A DNA stretch of 64,000 nt. It comes from Pedobacter psychrotolerans (lineage in GTDB: Bacteria > Bacteroidota > Bacteroidia > Sphingobacteriales > Sphingobacteriaceae). Under the pieces are notes generated by a model, which saw nothing but the letters and a program-made list of their open reading frames with translations, did no database searches and was not told the origin of the DNA. This document shows, piece after piece, positions 9,726-19,310 of the stretch. Location: positions 248,355 to 312,354 of the forward strand of contig NZ_SLWO01000001.1 in NCBI RefSeq assembly GCF_004340665.1, read 5' to 3'. The translations under genes were made by a program, and so were the position numbers. Each line of letters begins with the position of its first letter. Within the stretch, counting starts at the first letter, position 1.

Positions 9726-10744
9726 AAATTGTTTATCATAGATTGATACAGATTTAAATACTGGGAGATAATTATTTTAGATGAAAATCTATTTTCTGCA
9801 TCCTCACGAACTTTTTTCCGATCGATAGTTTCTAAATCAGTAACAGCGCTGATCATTTCTGCTAATGTATCGCATCTATATCCATTTATTCCATTGATGA
9901 TTACTTCAGGTACCGACCCTTTGTTAAAACCAATAATCGGCGTACCGCAGGCCATTGCTTCTGCCATTACGATACCAAAAGGTTCATTCCATTCTATAGG
10001 CATTAAAAATGCCAAAGCATTACCCAAAAGTTTATTTTTTTGTAGATCATTTACCGGCCCGATATAAGTAATTTTTTCTGATAGATGAGGTTTAATTTCT
10101 TGTTCAAAATAACGGGTATATTCATCTGGAATGTTTCCTGCTATAACCAGTTTTTTATTGGTAGCCAGCGCTACCTTGATCGCTATATGAGTTCCTTTAA
10201 TAGGTTCTATTCTTCCTAAAAACACCAAAGGAGCATCTTTAGCAATATCTTTAGCAAAATCATAAATAGCTAGATTAACCCCATTAAAAATAGAATTTGC
10301 AGGGGCGAAAGGTAATATTTGATTGCTTATATATGCGCTACAACCTGTAAATGCTATCGTATTCTTCTTCGCTAAAAGCATTGCCTTTTTGATTTGACTA
10401 ATGGTCGGTTCACGCTGATAAGACATGATTTTTGGTATTGTGCTATATAGAAAGGGAATTAAGTAAGCTAAACGACCAAAACTATGAATTACATCTGGTT
10501 TAAATTTTTTGATGTCGTTAACCCTGAGTATATTATTGAAATGTTTAAGCTTACCATCTTGTTTCCCATAAGGGATTAACTTAACATCTACCTTAGAATC
10601 TTCATGTGCCAATAAAATAACTTCATGTCCTTTTTCTGTTAATCCAGTAACTAAAAAATCAACAATACGTTCTATTCCACCATAATTGGTAGGAGGAACC
10701 GGAATAAAGGGATCAGCAATAACAGCGATTTTAAGTTGTGACAT
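9722..10744 (-). CDS. Family 4 glycosyltransferase
   Basis: Well-conserved GT4 enzyme of 340 aa. The acceptor domain begins with the NYGGIERIVDFL loop. The donor domain contains FLGRIEPIKGTHIAIKVA and the catalytic/binding stretch EPFGIVMAEAMACGTPII, including E-x7-E. It overlaps the acyltransferase by 14 bp and the FkbM gene by 4 bp. It transfers a nucleotide-activated hexose with retention, by family; the sugar is unknown. Confidence 0.9.
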   Translation of the reverse strand: MSQLKIAVIADPFIPVPPTNYGGIERIVDFLVTGLTEKGHEVILLAHEDSKVDVKLIPYGKQDGKLKHFNNILRVNDIKKFKPDVIHSFGRLAYLIPFLYSTIPKIMSYQREPTISQIKKAMLLAKKNTIAFTGCSAYISNQILPFAPANSIFNGVNLAIYDFAKDIAKDAPLVFLGRIEPIKGTHIAIKVALATNKKLVIAGNIPDEYTRYFEQEIKPHLSEKITYIGPVNDLQKNKLLGNALAFLMPIEWNEPFGIVMAEAMACGTPIIGFNKGSVPEVIINGINGYRCDTLAEMISAVTDLETIDRKKVREDAENRFSSKIIISQYLNLYQSMINNL

Positions 10745-11732
10745 TTTTTTTATAGGTTATTTTCTTCGACCATAAAAGAGTAGGTTTTTCAATTAGCAAA
10801 TAAAAGATGTAAGATAGAAATATAGAGATTATAAAGGAACTCATGAACAACAGGTATCTTTCCTGCAGCGTACTAACGTACCTTAAACCTAGATTAATAA
10901 CCTTCCCTCCAATAGTAACGTGTATAAGGTATAATGAAAATGAAATATTAGAGAAAAACTTTATAAACCCATTTGTTTTAGTCCAGAAAAGTAGGATTAA
11001 AAGGCAAATACAACTTGCTAATAATACTGCTATTCCTAAGAAAAAATAAATATGAATCAAGGTAATCACACTAAGTATAAGAAAGATTTTTAAATTTATC
11101 GTCCGTTTTATCTTATAAAAGAAGGTTAATATACCTATACTAAATACTGATAAATTTGGGAAAACAAGATCCATATTATGGATTTTTGGTAATGAACTCA
11201 AAATCAATAATATGATCAGGTAAAGCATAACTTTGTAGCTATTATTGATAAACATGAAACTTAATGCAATTAATAAATAAAATTGTATTTCCAATCCCAG
11301 TGTCCAATAAACTACATTCAAATAATTGCCAAAACCTAGATTTGTGAGAAAAAAAATATTTGATAGCAGATCAATTATGCTTAAGTGATTTTCGATATTG
11401 GTAATATAATGTGAAAGTGAATTAAGAATAATCACCAATAATATCGAAATAAGATATGCTGGATAAATTCTTACTATCCTCTTCGCTAAAAAAGATGTTG
11501 TATTAGAATAATTATAATTGGCTGGTAGGGAATAACAAATTACATATCCTGACAATATGAAAAAAATTTCTACACCTAAATACCCAAAACCAGTTGTCGT
11601 TGTAAATATCGATTTATCAGTAAATAAAGCCCGGTTACCAAGAGATAAATGAAAAATAGTAACAGAAACTGCCGCAAAAGCACGCATTAAATGAACTTCA
11701 TTTAAATCTTTTTTATGGTTAGCAGGTTTCAA
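10731..11732 (-). CDS. Membrane acyltransferase family 3 (sugar O-acetylase)
   Basis: Integral membrane protein of 333 aa with about ten hydrophobic segments. The N-terminal RAFAAVSVTIFHLS carries the family-3 histidine used in acyl transfer, and the VYWTLGLEIQFYLL segment is typical of these enzymes. They move acetyl or other acyl groups from cytoplasmic donors to extracytoplasmic sugars, for example OafA-like O-antigen acetylation. It overlaps the downstream GT4 by 14 bp. Probably O-acetylates the exported glycan. Confidence 0.9.
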   Translation of the reverse strand: MKPANHKKDLNEVHLMRAFAAVSVTIFHLSLGNRALFTDKSIFTTTTGFGYLGVEIFFILSGYVICYSLPANYNYSNTTSFLAKRIVRIYPAYLISILLVIILNSLSHYITNIENHLSIIDLLSNIFFLTNLGFGNYLNVVYWTLGLEIQFYLLIALSFMFINNSYKVMLYLIILLILSSLPKIHNMDLVFPNLSVFSIGILTFFYKIKRTINLKIFLILSVITLIHIYFFLGIAVLLASCICLLILLFWTKTNGFIKFFSNISFSLYLIHVTIGGKVINLGLRYVSTLQERYLLFMSSFIISIFLSYIFYLLIEKPTLLWSKKITYKKNVTT

Positions 11733-11749
11733 CCGTTGGTGAAATTATC

Positions 11750-12532
11750 TTATAGATATTTATGCTTAAAATTCTTAATTTTCTGATTTAGAAAAGCAAG
11801 AATTTTTTTTGGTATTTGATTAACTAATGTACGTTGCAATTTTTTTCTAAAGAACACACCTTCTGGATAATTAAGTGCCTTGATTGCCTGTGGGTTTATA
11901 AACTTACTTTTGGAATAGCCATCCCTTACGCTTGGCCATCTGTATTTCGCAATAATATGCTCAGATTGAGGTTTTAAAAATTCGAATTGCCAAGGTGAAT
12001 TAATTAGCATATCGGTAGCCAATTGGCAAAGTTCTATAAGATAAACTACATTAATTAATCCTGCACCTATTTGAGTGAAATATTTATAATCTCTTTCTGT
12101 TTTGCTGAAGAGTTCTGAGTCGATGTTTAAATTATAATTACATACATTATCATAATGAGGGAAATATAAATATTTCCAATTCTCAGCTTGAAAAGCAAAT
12201 TCAATTTTATTTATTCTTTGTTCATCAATTTTTGTAAGTGGTAAAAGATCATCTAATATCAAATAAACATGCTCAATTGTTGGGTTGTTTTTTTGAAATG
12301 ATAGAACTCCTTCATGTAATATTTTTACCCAGGAATAGTCAGAAGGGAATCTATAAATCTTTGTTGCGAAAGCATCAAGGTTTTGACTTTTTCTATTTCT
12401 GTCACTAATGATATAAATATTTCCGTGATTGGGCCAGGTGTAGGATAATAACTCTAGTGAAAATGTTAGCAAAGATTCCATTTTGTGAAATGTTGGAACC
12501 AAAATTGGAATTTTAGTAGATTTTGATGTCAT
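11750..12532 (-). CDS. Hypothetical polysaccharide-locus protein, GT-A-like
   Basis: No family recognised with confidence. The start is placed at the ATG at 12530-12532 (MTSKSTKIPILVPTF) because it overlaps the upstream stop as ATGA; a longer reading would overlap by 46 bp. A LILDDLLPL segment near residue 105 sits where a GT-A enzyme would have its acidic metal-binding motif, and PILVPTFHK at the N terminus resembles a GT2 beginning. The C terminus is basic. A distant glycosyltransferase is the most economical reading. Confidence 0.5.
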   Translation of the reverse strand: MTSKSTKIPILVPTFHKMESLLTFSLELLSYTWPNHGNIYIISDRNRKSQNLDAFATKIYRFPSDYSWVKILHEGVLSFQKNNPTIEHVYLILDDLLPLTKIDEQRINKIEFAFQAENWKYLYFPHYDNVCNYNLNIDSELFSKTERDYKYFTQIGAGLINVVYLIELCQLATDMLINSPWQFEFLKPQSEHIIAKYRWPSVRDGYSKSKFINPQAIKALNYPEGVFFRKKLQRTLVNQIPKKILAFLNQKIKNFKHKYL

Positions 12533-13482
12533 TTTAATCCCATCAAATTTTTTGTGAATTTTACTAATTTCCATCCGAAAATATTAACAAGTATCCTTGT
12601 TTTATCTCCTGCAGGGAATGGTAGGCGTGAACCACCAAGCTGTTTAATTTTCTGAGTAACTAAGGTATATAATTTTGGATGGTTGAGATATAAATCATAA
12701 CTCAAATTTTGATAGATATCTGCTGCTATTTTTCTGATCAGATTAGAATTTTCATAGTTTAGCAAATATTCCAGACCCAGTGAAATTGAAAGATAAGCTG
12801 ACTCATAAGCTTTTTTGGTTTTTTGATTTGAGAGCGAATTTTCAATGCCCGATCGGTAATATAATATAGCATCTTTTACAAACCTGATTTCTTTACTTTT
12901 TAATAGAACTCGAATAAAAAATTCGAAATCATTAATTAAGTTTAGTCGCTCATCCCATAAACCAGATATTAAAAGTATATTCCTAGGAATTAGCCACAAG
13001 CCACATTGCATCATATTATTTCCAGATGCTAATGAAGTTTTTAACCATTCTATTGATTTCATATCTTTCCAAACTTCCTCCGTACTCAATTTAAAAGTAT
13101 TTACATCATTATTGTAGAATCTGCCCCAAGAAGCAGAAGCAATAACATTGGAGGTATTTCGAAGTGCAATTACTTGGTCCTCTATAAAATTAGCAGATAA
13201 CAAATCATCAGCATCTAAGAATTTAATATAATCGCCATTTGATTGTTCAAATGCCCTGTTTGCAGCAGCACATTGCCCTCTATTTTCTTGGTTAATGACT
13301 ATGACCTTGTTAGAGGTATAATTATTTAAAATTTCTAATGTATCATCTTCCGAACCATCGTTTACTATTATGACTTCTATATTCTCGTAAGTTTGAAGAA
13401 AGACTGAGTTTAAGGTTTCGGCTATGTATTTGGCAGCATTATATGCAGGGATACATATAGAGACTAGCGGGAAATCTTTCAC
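12529..13482 (-). CDS. Family 2 glycosyltransferase
   Basis: GT-A inverting glycosyltransferase of 317 aa with textbook motifs: VSICIPAYNAAKYIAETL, IIVNDGSEDDTLEIL and the metal-binding DADD in IKFLDADDLLS. The C-terminal half contains the W-D acceptor-side motif (SGLWDERLNLINDFEFF). It ends in a 4-bp overlap with the next gene and lies 7 bp after the preceding one. Acts in the cytoplasm on the lipid-linked repeat unit; sugar not deducible. Confidence 0.9.
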   Translation of the reverse strand: MKDFPLVSICIPAYNAAKYIAETLNSVFLQTYENIEVIIVNDGSEDDTLEILNNYTSNKVIVINQENRGQCAAANRAFEQSNGDYIKFLDADDLLSANFIEDQVIALRNTSNVIASASWGRFYNNDVNTFKLSTEEVWKDMKSIEWLKTSLASGNNMMQCGLWLIPRNILLISGLWDERLNLINDFEFFIRVLLKSKEIRFVKDAILYYRSGIENSLSNQKTKKAYESAYLSISLGLEYLLNYENSNLIRKIAADIYQNLSYDLYLNHPKLYTLVTQKIKQLGGSRLPFPAGDKTRILVNIFGWKLVKFTKNLMGLK

Positions 13483-13489
13483 GGTTTCT

Positions 13490-14314
13490 TTAAGGTAAAT
13501 AAGCCTTATACTTTGTTTTTAATTTTTGAAATAAAGAACTTTTATGCATTTTTCCATGAGGGTCAATGTTATATCGTTTCCACATTTCACTGCAAAGATG
13601 AATGGCATAGGTTTGGTCAGTTAAGAAATAACCACGTTTTTCTAATTTAAAGCTAAGGATTTTTCTTAATGCATTTTTGATCAAAAATTTGTAGTCTAAC
13701 TTTTCAAAAGCGATAATTTTATTTGTCCATCTCCAGGAGATAGGATTAATTATATTATAAGAAAGTACTGTTATTGGTATTTTACTAGCACATTTTTGTA
13801 CCAAGAATGGCCCAAACTCACAGTAATTCAAACTTTCTGTTTTGAAATTAATAAAGTTATCAAGTCGCTTCTCGAGTTCGTCGATTAAATAGGTTGCTGT
13901 TAGTGAATTTTTCTTAATCTTCATAAAGCAATTACTCGCACACGATCCATAATTATATTCAAAAGTAGAGCAAAAATATTCATCAATATCTATTTCGTAT
14001 ACGTTTTTTATAAATATAACATCTGTATCTGAATATATTCCACCAACTTTAGCGAGGAGTTTGTATCTAAAAATATCACTTACATTAGGTAATTGTAGCC
14101 GTAAGTCATTAATATAATAATTCAACTCATCTTTAGACATAATTACTCTTGCATCTTTTTTTATTACATAATCTGTAACACCGTCGATTTCATTATAACA
14201 CCATAAAACTGGTGTCATTTGGTTTGCAATACAAGATGCAAATGCAAGCTGTTCCGTTGGCGAAATATTATTACCTATCCAAAAGAAATTAATTTCATTT
14301 AAATATTTTTCCAT
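13490..14314 (-). CDS. DXD-containing glycosyltransferase (GT32-like)
   Basis: Protein of 274 aa with the hallmark of sugar-binding DXD enzymes: SDIFRYKLLAKVGGIYSDTD at about residues 93-112, where the Arg and the DTD bind nucleotide-sugar and metal. The N-terminal FFWIGNN is typical of this group, which includes capsular polysaccharide synthesis proteins and the catalytic domain of large clostridial toxins. In this context it is a polysaccharide glycosyltransferase. Overlaps the upstream gene by 16 bp. Confidence 0.83.
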   Translation of the reverse strand: MEKYLNEINFFWIGNNISPTEQLAFASCIANQMTPVLWCYNEIDGVTDYVIKKDARVIMSKDELNYYINDLRLQLPNVSDIFRYKLLAKVGGIYSDTDVIFIKNVYEIDIDEYFCSTFEYNYGSCASNCFMKIKKNSLTATYLIDELEKRLDNFINFKTESLNYCEFGPFLVQKCASKIPITVLSYNIINPISWRWTNKIIAFEKLDYKFLIKNALRKILSFKLEKRGYFLTDQTYAIHLCSEMWKRYNIDPHGKMHKSSLFQKLKTKYKAYLP

Positions 14315-15216
14315 GCTTTTTCAAAGTAATATTTTTTTGAAAGATCTACATAATGCTTTAGTTTAGCAATTTCATCATCAGATTTGCTATCTTCAGGATT
14401 AACAATATATTGTTTTTTATTTAATATTGTTTTTTGTTCATTTGCAATAAGCATTGCAGATAGTGCTTGTTCCAAAAAATAAGAGCCTCCTTGTTTATAC
14501 TCTAATTCTTGACTCCAATTTTCTAAATTACTCCAATTAATATTTTTAGAATTTGAACCAAATACGCCCACATTCAATAGTTTAGGTATTTCAAAACCAC
14601 ATAGATCATGCATTAATTTTTTATCATATCCATAAGATTCAACTGTGTCTAGCATATATAAACAGCCTTCAGGATCTTTTAACCAATTAATCATTTCTAA
14701 AGGTTCATTCCAAAATAACATATCAGAATCTAAAACAAGTTTGTAAGTTTCATCTCCAATAGTGTGGATGTCAGTCAGTTTTTTAATGTGTGGATATACT
14801 TTCCTTTTATAATGCAGATATGGAAAATCCTTAATTGGCAATTTCGATTCTAGGTTAGCTTCTACTTCTTGTTTAGTTATAATTTTTACATCTGGCATTT
14901 GTTCATTGGCCTGATTAATTAATTTTTGATCAAAGCTCCCATCATCTATTAGTATAAACTGAAATGGTATTTTTGAAACTTTTTTTAATGAAAATGCACA
15001 AAATAGGGTTTGGTAAAGATAATTTTGGCCAGTTAAGAAATAAATTTTATAACCCTTTTGGTTAGAGATAATAGGAGGAAGCAATGTGCTAGCTTTGATC
15101 ATTTCTTGCTTCCCAGCCAACATTTTTCTATAACTGATTATTCCACCGAAACGTTGGATGGTTTTCCATTTGGAAACAGGGTATCTATATAAATGATTGA
15201 TTAGGTATTGCATCAA
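14299..15216 (-). CDS. Glycosyltransferase-like protein with DSD motif
   Basis: Protein of 305 aa. KLVLDSDMLFWNEPLEM contains a DSD typical of GT8/GT-A enzymes, preceded by FQFILIDDGSFDQKL. A later NVGVFGS matches the position of the GT8 N-x-G segment that contacts the acceptor. It is not a close match to the clear GT8 protein at 16701-17591. Position in an unbroken glycosyltransferase run supports a role in repeat-unit assembly. A second Met one codon in is an equally possible start. Confidence 0.65.
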   Translation of the reverse strand: MMQYLINHLYRYPVSKWKTIQRFGGIISYRKMLAGKQEMIKASTLLPPIISNQKGYKIYFLTGQNYLYQTLFCAFSLKKVSKIPFQFILIDDGSFDQKLINQANEQMPDVKIITKQEVEANLESKLPIKDFPYLHYKRKVYPHIKKLTDIHTIGDETYKLVLDSDMLFWNEPLEMINWLKDPEGCLYMLDTVESYGYDKKLMHDLCGFEIPKLLNVGVFGSNSKNINWSNLENWSQELEYKQGGSYFLEQALSAMLIANEQKTILNKKQYIVNPEDSKSDDEIAKLKHYVDLSKKYYFEKAWKNI

Positions 15217-15225
15217 TTTCTTTAT

Positions 15226-16155
15226 TTACTTTTTATTAGATTTCAATTCTGACAATGCATCATACAAGCCGCAAGCACCACAGAAACGAATAAAATTTGA
15301 TTCATTACTCCATGGTCGGTAAATAAACCAAGCCTTTATTTTCCTTAAAGGAACTGACCACCTGGAAATTTTATACCACGGATTGATTTTATGTTCATTA
15401 AGTAGAACTATCCAGGATCTTGTAGAGTCCTTATTCAATCTACCTAAATAGGTTTTCGTTGTTCGCTCTAAAGGGATAATATGTTTTAAAGTGAGAGATG
15501 GGAAATATCCAACTTTCAATCCAGCTTTTAGTATCTCTAAAATAATATCGTTATCCCCTCCAGAACTTAATGATTTTCCTGTTCTATCTTTAATAATGGA
15601 TTTTTTATTTGTGACTTTATCGATATAATTGCCTAATGTTGATTTTTTTATCACCATTCCGGCTCCAATAGGTGCGCTTTCTGGATAGCAATTTTGCCAT
15701 TTTTCTATAATAATTTCTTCACCTAAATCCCTTAGAGCTAAATTTCCATAGAAATTCTTTAACCAGGAGGGTGGTTCAAAATCAAATAAGGGTAAGGATT
15801 TACCACCAATAGCGCCTAGCTTACTATCATTTTCAAATATGCTGTAAGCATTGGCTAAATAATCTGTGGAAAGTATATTGTCATCATCAACCATTATAAT
15901 TAAATTCCCTTGACTCTCTTGGAAGCCTTTTAAGCGGGCATACGTTAAACCTGCTTTAGGCTCTTTAGTTATCTTTCCATTTGGATGCCAACTAATATCT
16001 ATACGATCAGTAAAAGGATTGTCAGAGTTGTTATCAATTATTAATAATTCCCAATTATAAATTATAAATGTTTGATTTTTTAACCCAACTAATGTTTGAT
16101 TAAGCCTCTGCATATTAGGGTTGAAGGTAGAGATAACGACAGAAATTTTTATCAT
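15226..16155 (-). CDS. Family 2 glycosyltransferase
   Basis: GT-A enzyme of 309 aa: VVISTFNPNMQRLNQTL, LLIIDNNSDNPFTD, and a four-aspartate-type metal motif in IIMVDDDNILSTDYL. The later segment SGGDNDIILEILKAG is the usual GGxDxE-like catalytic-base region. It overlaps the acyltransferase gene by 4 bp and precedes the DSD glycosyltransferase by 9 bp. Substrate unknown. Confidence 0.9.
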   Translation of the reverse strand: MIKISVVISTFNPNMQRLNQTLVGLKNQTFIIYNWELLIIDNNSDNPFTDRIDISWHPNGKITKEPKAGLTYARLKGFQESQGNLIIMVDDDNILSTDYLANAYSIFENDSKLGAIGGKSLPLFDFEPPSWLKNFYGNLALRDLGEEIIIEKWQNCYPESAPIGAGMVIKKSTLGNYIDKVTNKKSIIKDRTGKSLSSGGDNDIILEILKAGLKVGYFPSLTLKHIIPLERTTKTYLGRLNKDSTRSWIVLLNEHKINPWYKISRWSVPLRKIKAWFIYRPWSNESNFIRFCGACGLYDALSELKSNKK

Positions 16156-16691
16156 TTGCGATATTTGATAACTTTTGCTGGGTTACCAACAGCTATGGTA
16201 TAAGCCGGTATATCTTTATTCACAATAGTACCTGCGCCAATGACTGCGCCGTTTCCAATAGATACTCCTCCTAAAATGGTACAATTTGCACCAATCCAAA
16301 CATCTGAACCAATTTGCACTGGTAGTAAAATATCTGGCTGGTTTCTGATTAATTCATTTTTAAACGGTATAGTATGATTTGACGAAACTATACATGTGTG
16401 CATAGCAATTAATGTATTTTCACCTATTAAAACACCTGCATGACCGTATATTATTACATATTCTCCTAAGAAAACATTATGCTTTAATTGAACTTTTCCT
16501 CCGTAGGATTTTATAATGCAACCATAACCTATTTCGCATTTCTCATCAATGATGATTTCTCCACTTCGATTATTCAATTTGTTTAATTGTAGGATGATAT
16601 TTGAATGTAAGTTACAATCAGAATTAATTGAAATTCCTAAAACTCTCAAGTATAATATTTTTGTATTTTGAACTAATTTTTTAATCCACAT
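16152..16691 (-). CDS. Hexapeptide-repeat acyltransferase (WcaF/maltose-acetyltransferase-like)
   Basis: Left-handed beta-helix acyltransferase of 179 aa. Hexapeptide repeats run from about residue 45 to 165, ending in the family-typical IGNGAVIGAGTIVNKDIPAYTIAVGNPAKVI. The SSNHTIPF segment contains the His used in acetyl-CoA-dependent O-acetylation. It probably acetylates a sugar precursor in the cytoplasm, complementing the membrane acyltransferase at 10731-11732. Coupled by a 4-bp overlap to the next GT2. Confidence 0.9.
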   Translation of the reverse strand: MWIKKLVQNTKILYLRVLGISINSDCNLHSNIILQLNKLNNRSGEIIIDEKCEIGYGCIIKSYGGKVQLKHNVFLGEYVIIYGHAGVLIGENTLIAMHTCIVSSNHTIPFKNELIRNQPDILLPVQIGSDVWIGANCTILGGVSIGNGAVIGAGTIVNKDIPAYTIAVGNPAKVIKYRK

Positions 16692-16700
16692 GATATAAAC

Positions 16701-17591
16701 CTAAATTTTAGCTTTTACAATTGTAATCATCCAAATCATTTGGCCATAAATTTTTTTGATAAAATTTGGTTTCCAAGCAGTTTTTGATTGATAATGTTTA
16801 TAAACTTTTTCGCTAAATCCATTATAACCTATAAGCCAGGGCTTATTTCCACCTGCGAAATGAATTACTATTGGAAACTTAATCGCCTCTTCATACCCGA
16901 ACTTATCATAACGCTCAATAAGGTTTTGATTATCTGAATTTTTAAGTTCTTTATTGAAAATAAAAGGCTGAACATTCCACTTTAATTTGATAGGTAACCA
17001 AGAATCTAGAAATAATATATTTAGAATATCTTGATCCCACCATTTAATGCGATGACTTTCATTTTGAATTAAATGAAGGCTTTTTGAAAATAATTTAAAA
17101 TTTCTAATTTTTTTTAAATTTAATAGCATTACACCAGCATTAAAATAGAGCGAATTCTTATCTAACCCAATTTCTTGAGGATAATCATCCATTCCTGCAG
17201 CAATAGTTGCAGCTAAATAATGTTCTTTAATATCGGTGTCCCATAATTCTTGTAAAGAGGATTGAATTAATATATCTGAATCAAGAAAAAGTACTTTTTC
17301 AACATATAATGGTAAAATATCTGGAATGAGCAACCTGAAGTAGGTAGCAATGGAGATATGATGACTAATAGGCGCTGCCTGTAAAATTGAAGGTTCTACT
17401 AATTCAAATATAAAAGTAATTGAACTACAATTTTCAAAAGTTTTATTGAATTTATATAATAACCTTTCTTTTATTTCTTCATGAATTACAAAACACCGAA
17501 TATTTGTGTCAGGATTTTTCTCTATCAGAGAGACTAACATTGTAGCACAATACTCAATATAATTATTGTCAATTGTAATTACAATATCCAT
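16701..17591 (-). CDS. Family 8 glycosyltransferase
   Basis: GT8 retaining glycosyltransferase of 296 aa, LPS-galactosyl/glucosyltransferase type. Motifs in order: DIVITIDNNYIEYCATML, the DSD metal site in KVLFLDSDILIQSSL (about residues 98-112), YFNAGVMLLNL, WWDQDILNILF, and the C-terminal HFAGGNKPW, which contributes the third metal ligand. All key residues are present. Overlaps the upstream GT2 by 13 bp. Confidence 0.92.
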   Translation of the reverse strand: MDIVITIDNNYIEYCATMLVSLIEKNPDTNIRCFVIHEEIKERLLYKFNKTFENCSSITFIFELVEPSILQAAPISHHISIATYFRLLIPDILPLYVEKVLFLDSDILIQSSLQELWDTDIKEHYLAATIAAGMDDYPQEIGLDKNSLYFNAGVMLLNLKKIRNFKLFSKSLHLIQNESHRIKWWDQDILNILFLDSWLPIKLKWNVQPFIFNKELKNSDNQNLIERYDKFGYEEAIKFPIVIHFAGGNKPWLIGYNGFSEKVYKHYQSKTAWKPNFIKKIYGQMIWMITIVKAKI

Positions 17592-18511
17592 TTAGAAATA
17601 TTCATTTTTAGTGATAATATTCTTATCGATTGCTGTAAATAAAGCATTATCTTTTTTCTAGGAACATCCATAAAATAATTTTCTTTATAGAAATTATATA
17701 TTTTATTATGGAAAGATTTACTTGACTTTTCATTATTAAGAAAAATGACCTTAATAATTTTTATCATCTCTAGATTCCATTGAAAATTATCTTTATTTGA
17801 AGAAACTGTTGATGACTTCGTTATTCTAAAATAATTATTTGTTTCAATGCTATAACATACCCTCCACTTATTATAAAAAATAGATATCCATAAATACCAA
17901 TCGCCACAATATCGAAATGAAGCGAGATTTGTTAACATATCAGTGGTAAGAAGAGATTTCTTAAAAACGACTGAACTTGTATTCAAAATAATATTATGAT
18001 AAATAAGATATTGTGACGCTATGTGCCTCGTATCACATATAAATGATTCATTCCATTTAGTAAACTTGGATTTATTAAGCCAATCATCAAATAAATTCAC
18101 TTTTTTATTATGTTCATCAATAAATATACTTTTGCTGTAAAAAAGGTCATACTTGGCATCCATGCCAATCAGAGCAGTGGAAAGGAAATTTGGATCACAC
18201 CAGTCATCACTTTCTGCTATCCAAATATATTCACCTGAAGCCAATTCAAGACCTTTTTGCCATTGTTTAAATGGGCTACCACTGTTGTTTTGGTTATAAA
18301 TAACCTGGGCTATCTGTACGTTATGGCGATAATTTTCAATTATTTCTCTGCTATCATCTGTGGAGTAATCATCCAGTATGATAAGTTCAAAATCTTGATA
18401 GGTTTGGTTTAGTATAGAATCTATTCTTTGGCTTAGATAGGGCGCATGATTATAGTTTGGTACTATAATAGATACTTTAGGGCGTTTAATATGGTCAAGA
18501 ATCTTTTTCAA
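17579..18511 (-). CDS. Family 2 glycosyltransferase
   Basis: GT-A enzyme of 310 aa with VSIIVPNYNHAPYLSQRI, LIILDDYSTDDSREII, and an ESDD in place of DADD (YIWIAESDDWCDP), a variant common among polysaccharide GT2 proteins. The N terminus overlaps the preceding GT2 by 17 bp. The C terminus is basic. Probably transfers one sugar of the repeat unit. Confidence 0.9.
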   Translation of the reverse strand: MKKILDHIKRPKVSIIVPNYNHAPYLSQRIDSILNQTYQDFELIILDDYSTDDSREIIENYRHNVQIAQVIYNQNNSGSPFKQWQKGLELASGEYIWIAESDDWCDPNFLSTALIGMDAKYDLFYSKSIFIDEHNKKVNLFDDWLNKSKFTKWNESFICDTRHIASQYLIYHNIILNTSSVVFKKSLLTTDMLTNLASFRYCGDWYLWISIFYNKWRVCYSIETNNYFRITKSSTVSSNKDNFQWNLEMIKIIKVIFLNNEKSSKSFHNKIYNFYKENYFMDVPRKKIMLYLQQSIRILSLKMNISKWIL

Positions 18512-19310
18512 AACCTAGAATCTTTTTTAATCCTATATAAAGGTATTTAATAGATGATCTAAACGGATGCCTTCTATCATTCCAATAAATTTGATTTATC
18601 ACATTTGCATCTACTAAGGCATTTACAATATTTGTTCCGTGTTTTTTTAGCAAAAAGCGAAATGTATCATCAAATTTTCCGATAATCGATATATCTGAAA
18701 TCATAGAGTTTTCCAGAATTCTATATTCATAGAGTTCTTCTTCAATAAAGTGAAACCTAAAGTCCTTTAAGTAACTGTTAATCCAAAATTCCCAATCTTC
18801 GAATCCCTGAAAAGGCATATTATAATCATAACCTTCGTTTTTTATCCATATTTCTTTCCGATAAATTGCGCAAGCATCTATATAATTGCCTAATAGTAAC
18901 TCTGGTCCACTGAAACTCTTGGTTTCAAATTCCCTTGATTTGATGTCATCTCCAAAAAAGAATGGTTTGGCGTAAACGATATCACATTTATTTGCTTCCA
19001 ATAAAGGAAGCGCTTTTCTGATATAATCTTCCCTAATTTTATTATCAGCATCAAGTGGTAATATGTACTTACCTTTTGCTTGCATAATGCCAATATTTCT
19101 TGACTTTGCTAACCCTGAATTCTTCTGTTGAATTACATGATAACCAAGTGACTTTAACTCCATCATTTTATTAATGGTGTAAATATCTGTAGATCCATCG
19201 TCGACTATGATTATCTCGATTGGCTGATCCTTATAACTAAGCACACTATCGATCGCATCTTGGATATATTGGCCGTGATTATAGCAAGGAATTACAACTG
19301 ATAATATCAT
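18495..19310 (-). CDS. Family 2 glycosyltransferase
   Basis: GT-A enzyme of 271 aa: LSVVIPCYNHGQYIQDAI, IIIVDDGSTDIYTI, and DADN as the metal motif in YILPLDADNKIREDYI. A WEFWINSYLKD segment lies at the acceptor side. Start overlaps the methyltransferase stop by 4 bp. The gene is visibly AT-rich like its neighbours between 8 and 19 kb. Confidence 0.9.
   Translation of the reverse strand: MILSVVIPCYNHGQYIQDAIDSVLSYKDQPIEIIIVDDGSTDIYTINKMMELKSLGYHVIQQKNSGLAKSRNIGIMQAKGKYILPLDADNKIREDYIRKALPLLEANKCDIVYAKPFFFGDDIKSREFETKSFSGPELLLGNYIDACAIYRKEIWIKNEGYDYNMPFQGFEDWEFWINSYLKDFRFHFIEEELYEYRILENSMISDISIIGKFDDTFRFLLKKHGTNIVNALVDANVINQIYWNDRRHPFRSSIKYLYIGLKKILGFEKDS

Noticed and set aside
11750..12574. 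Longer start for the hypothetical gene at 12574
   Set aside because: Would overlap the upstream gene by 46 bp, whereas the ATG at 12532 gives the ATGA overlap seen repeatedly in this operon.
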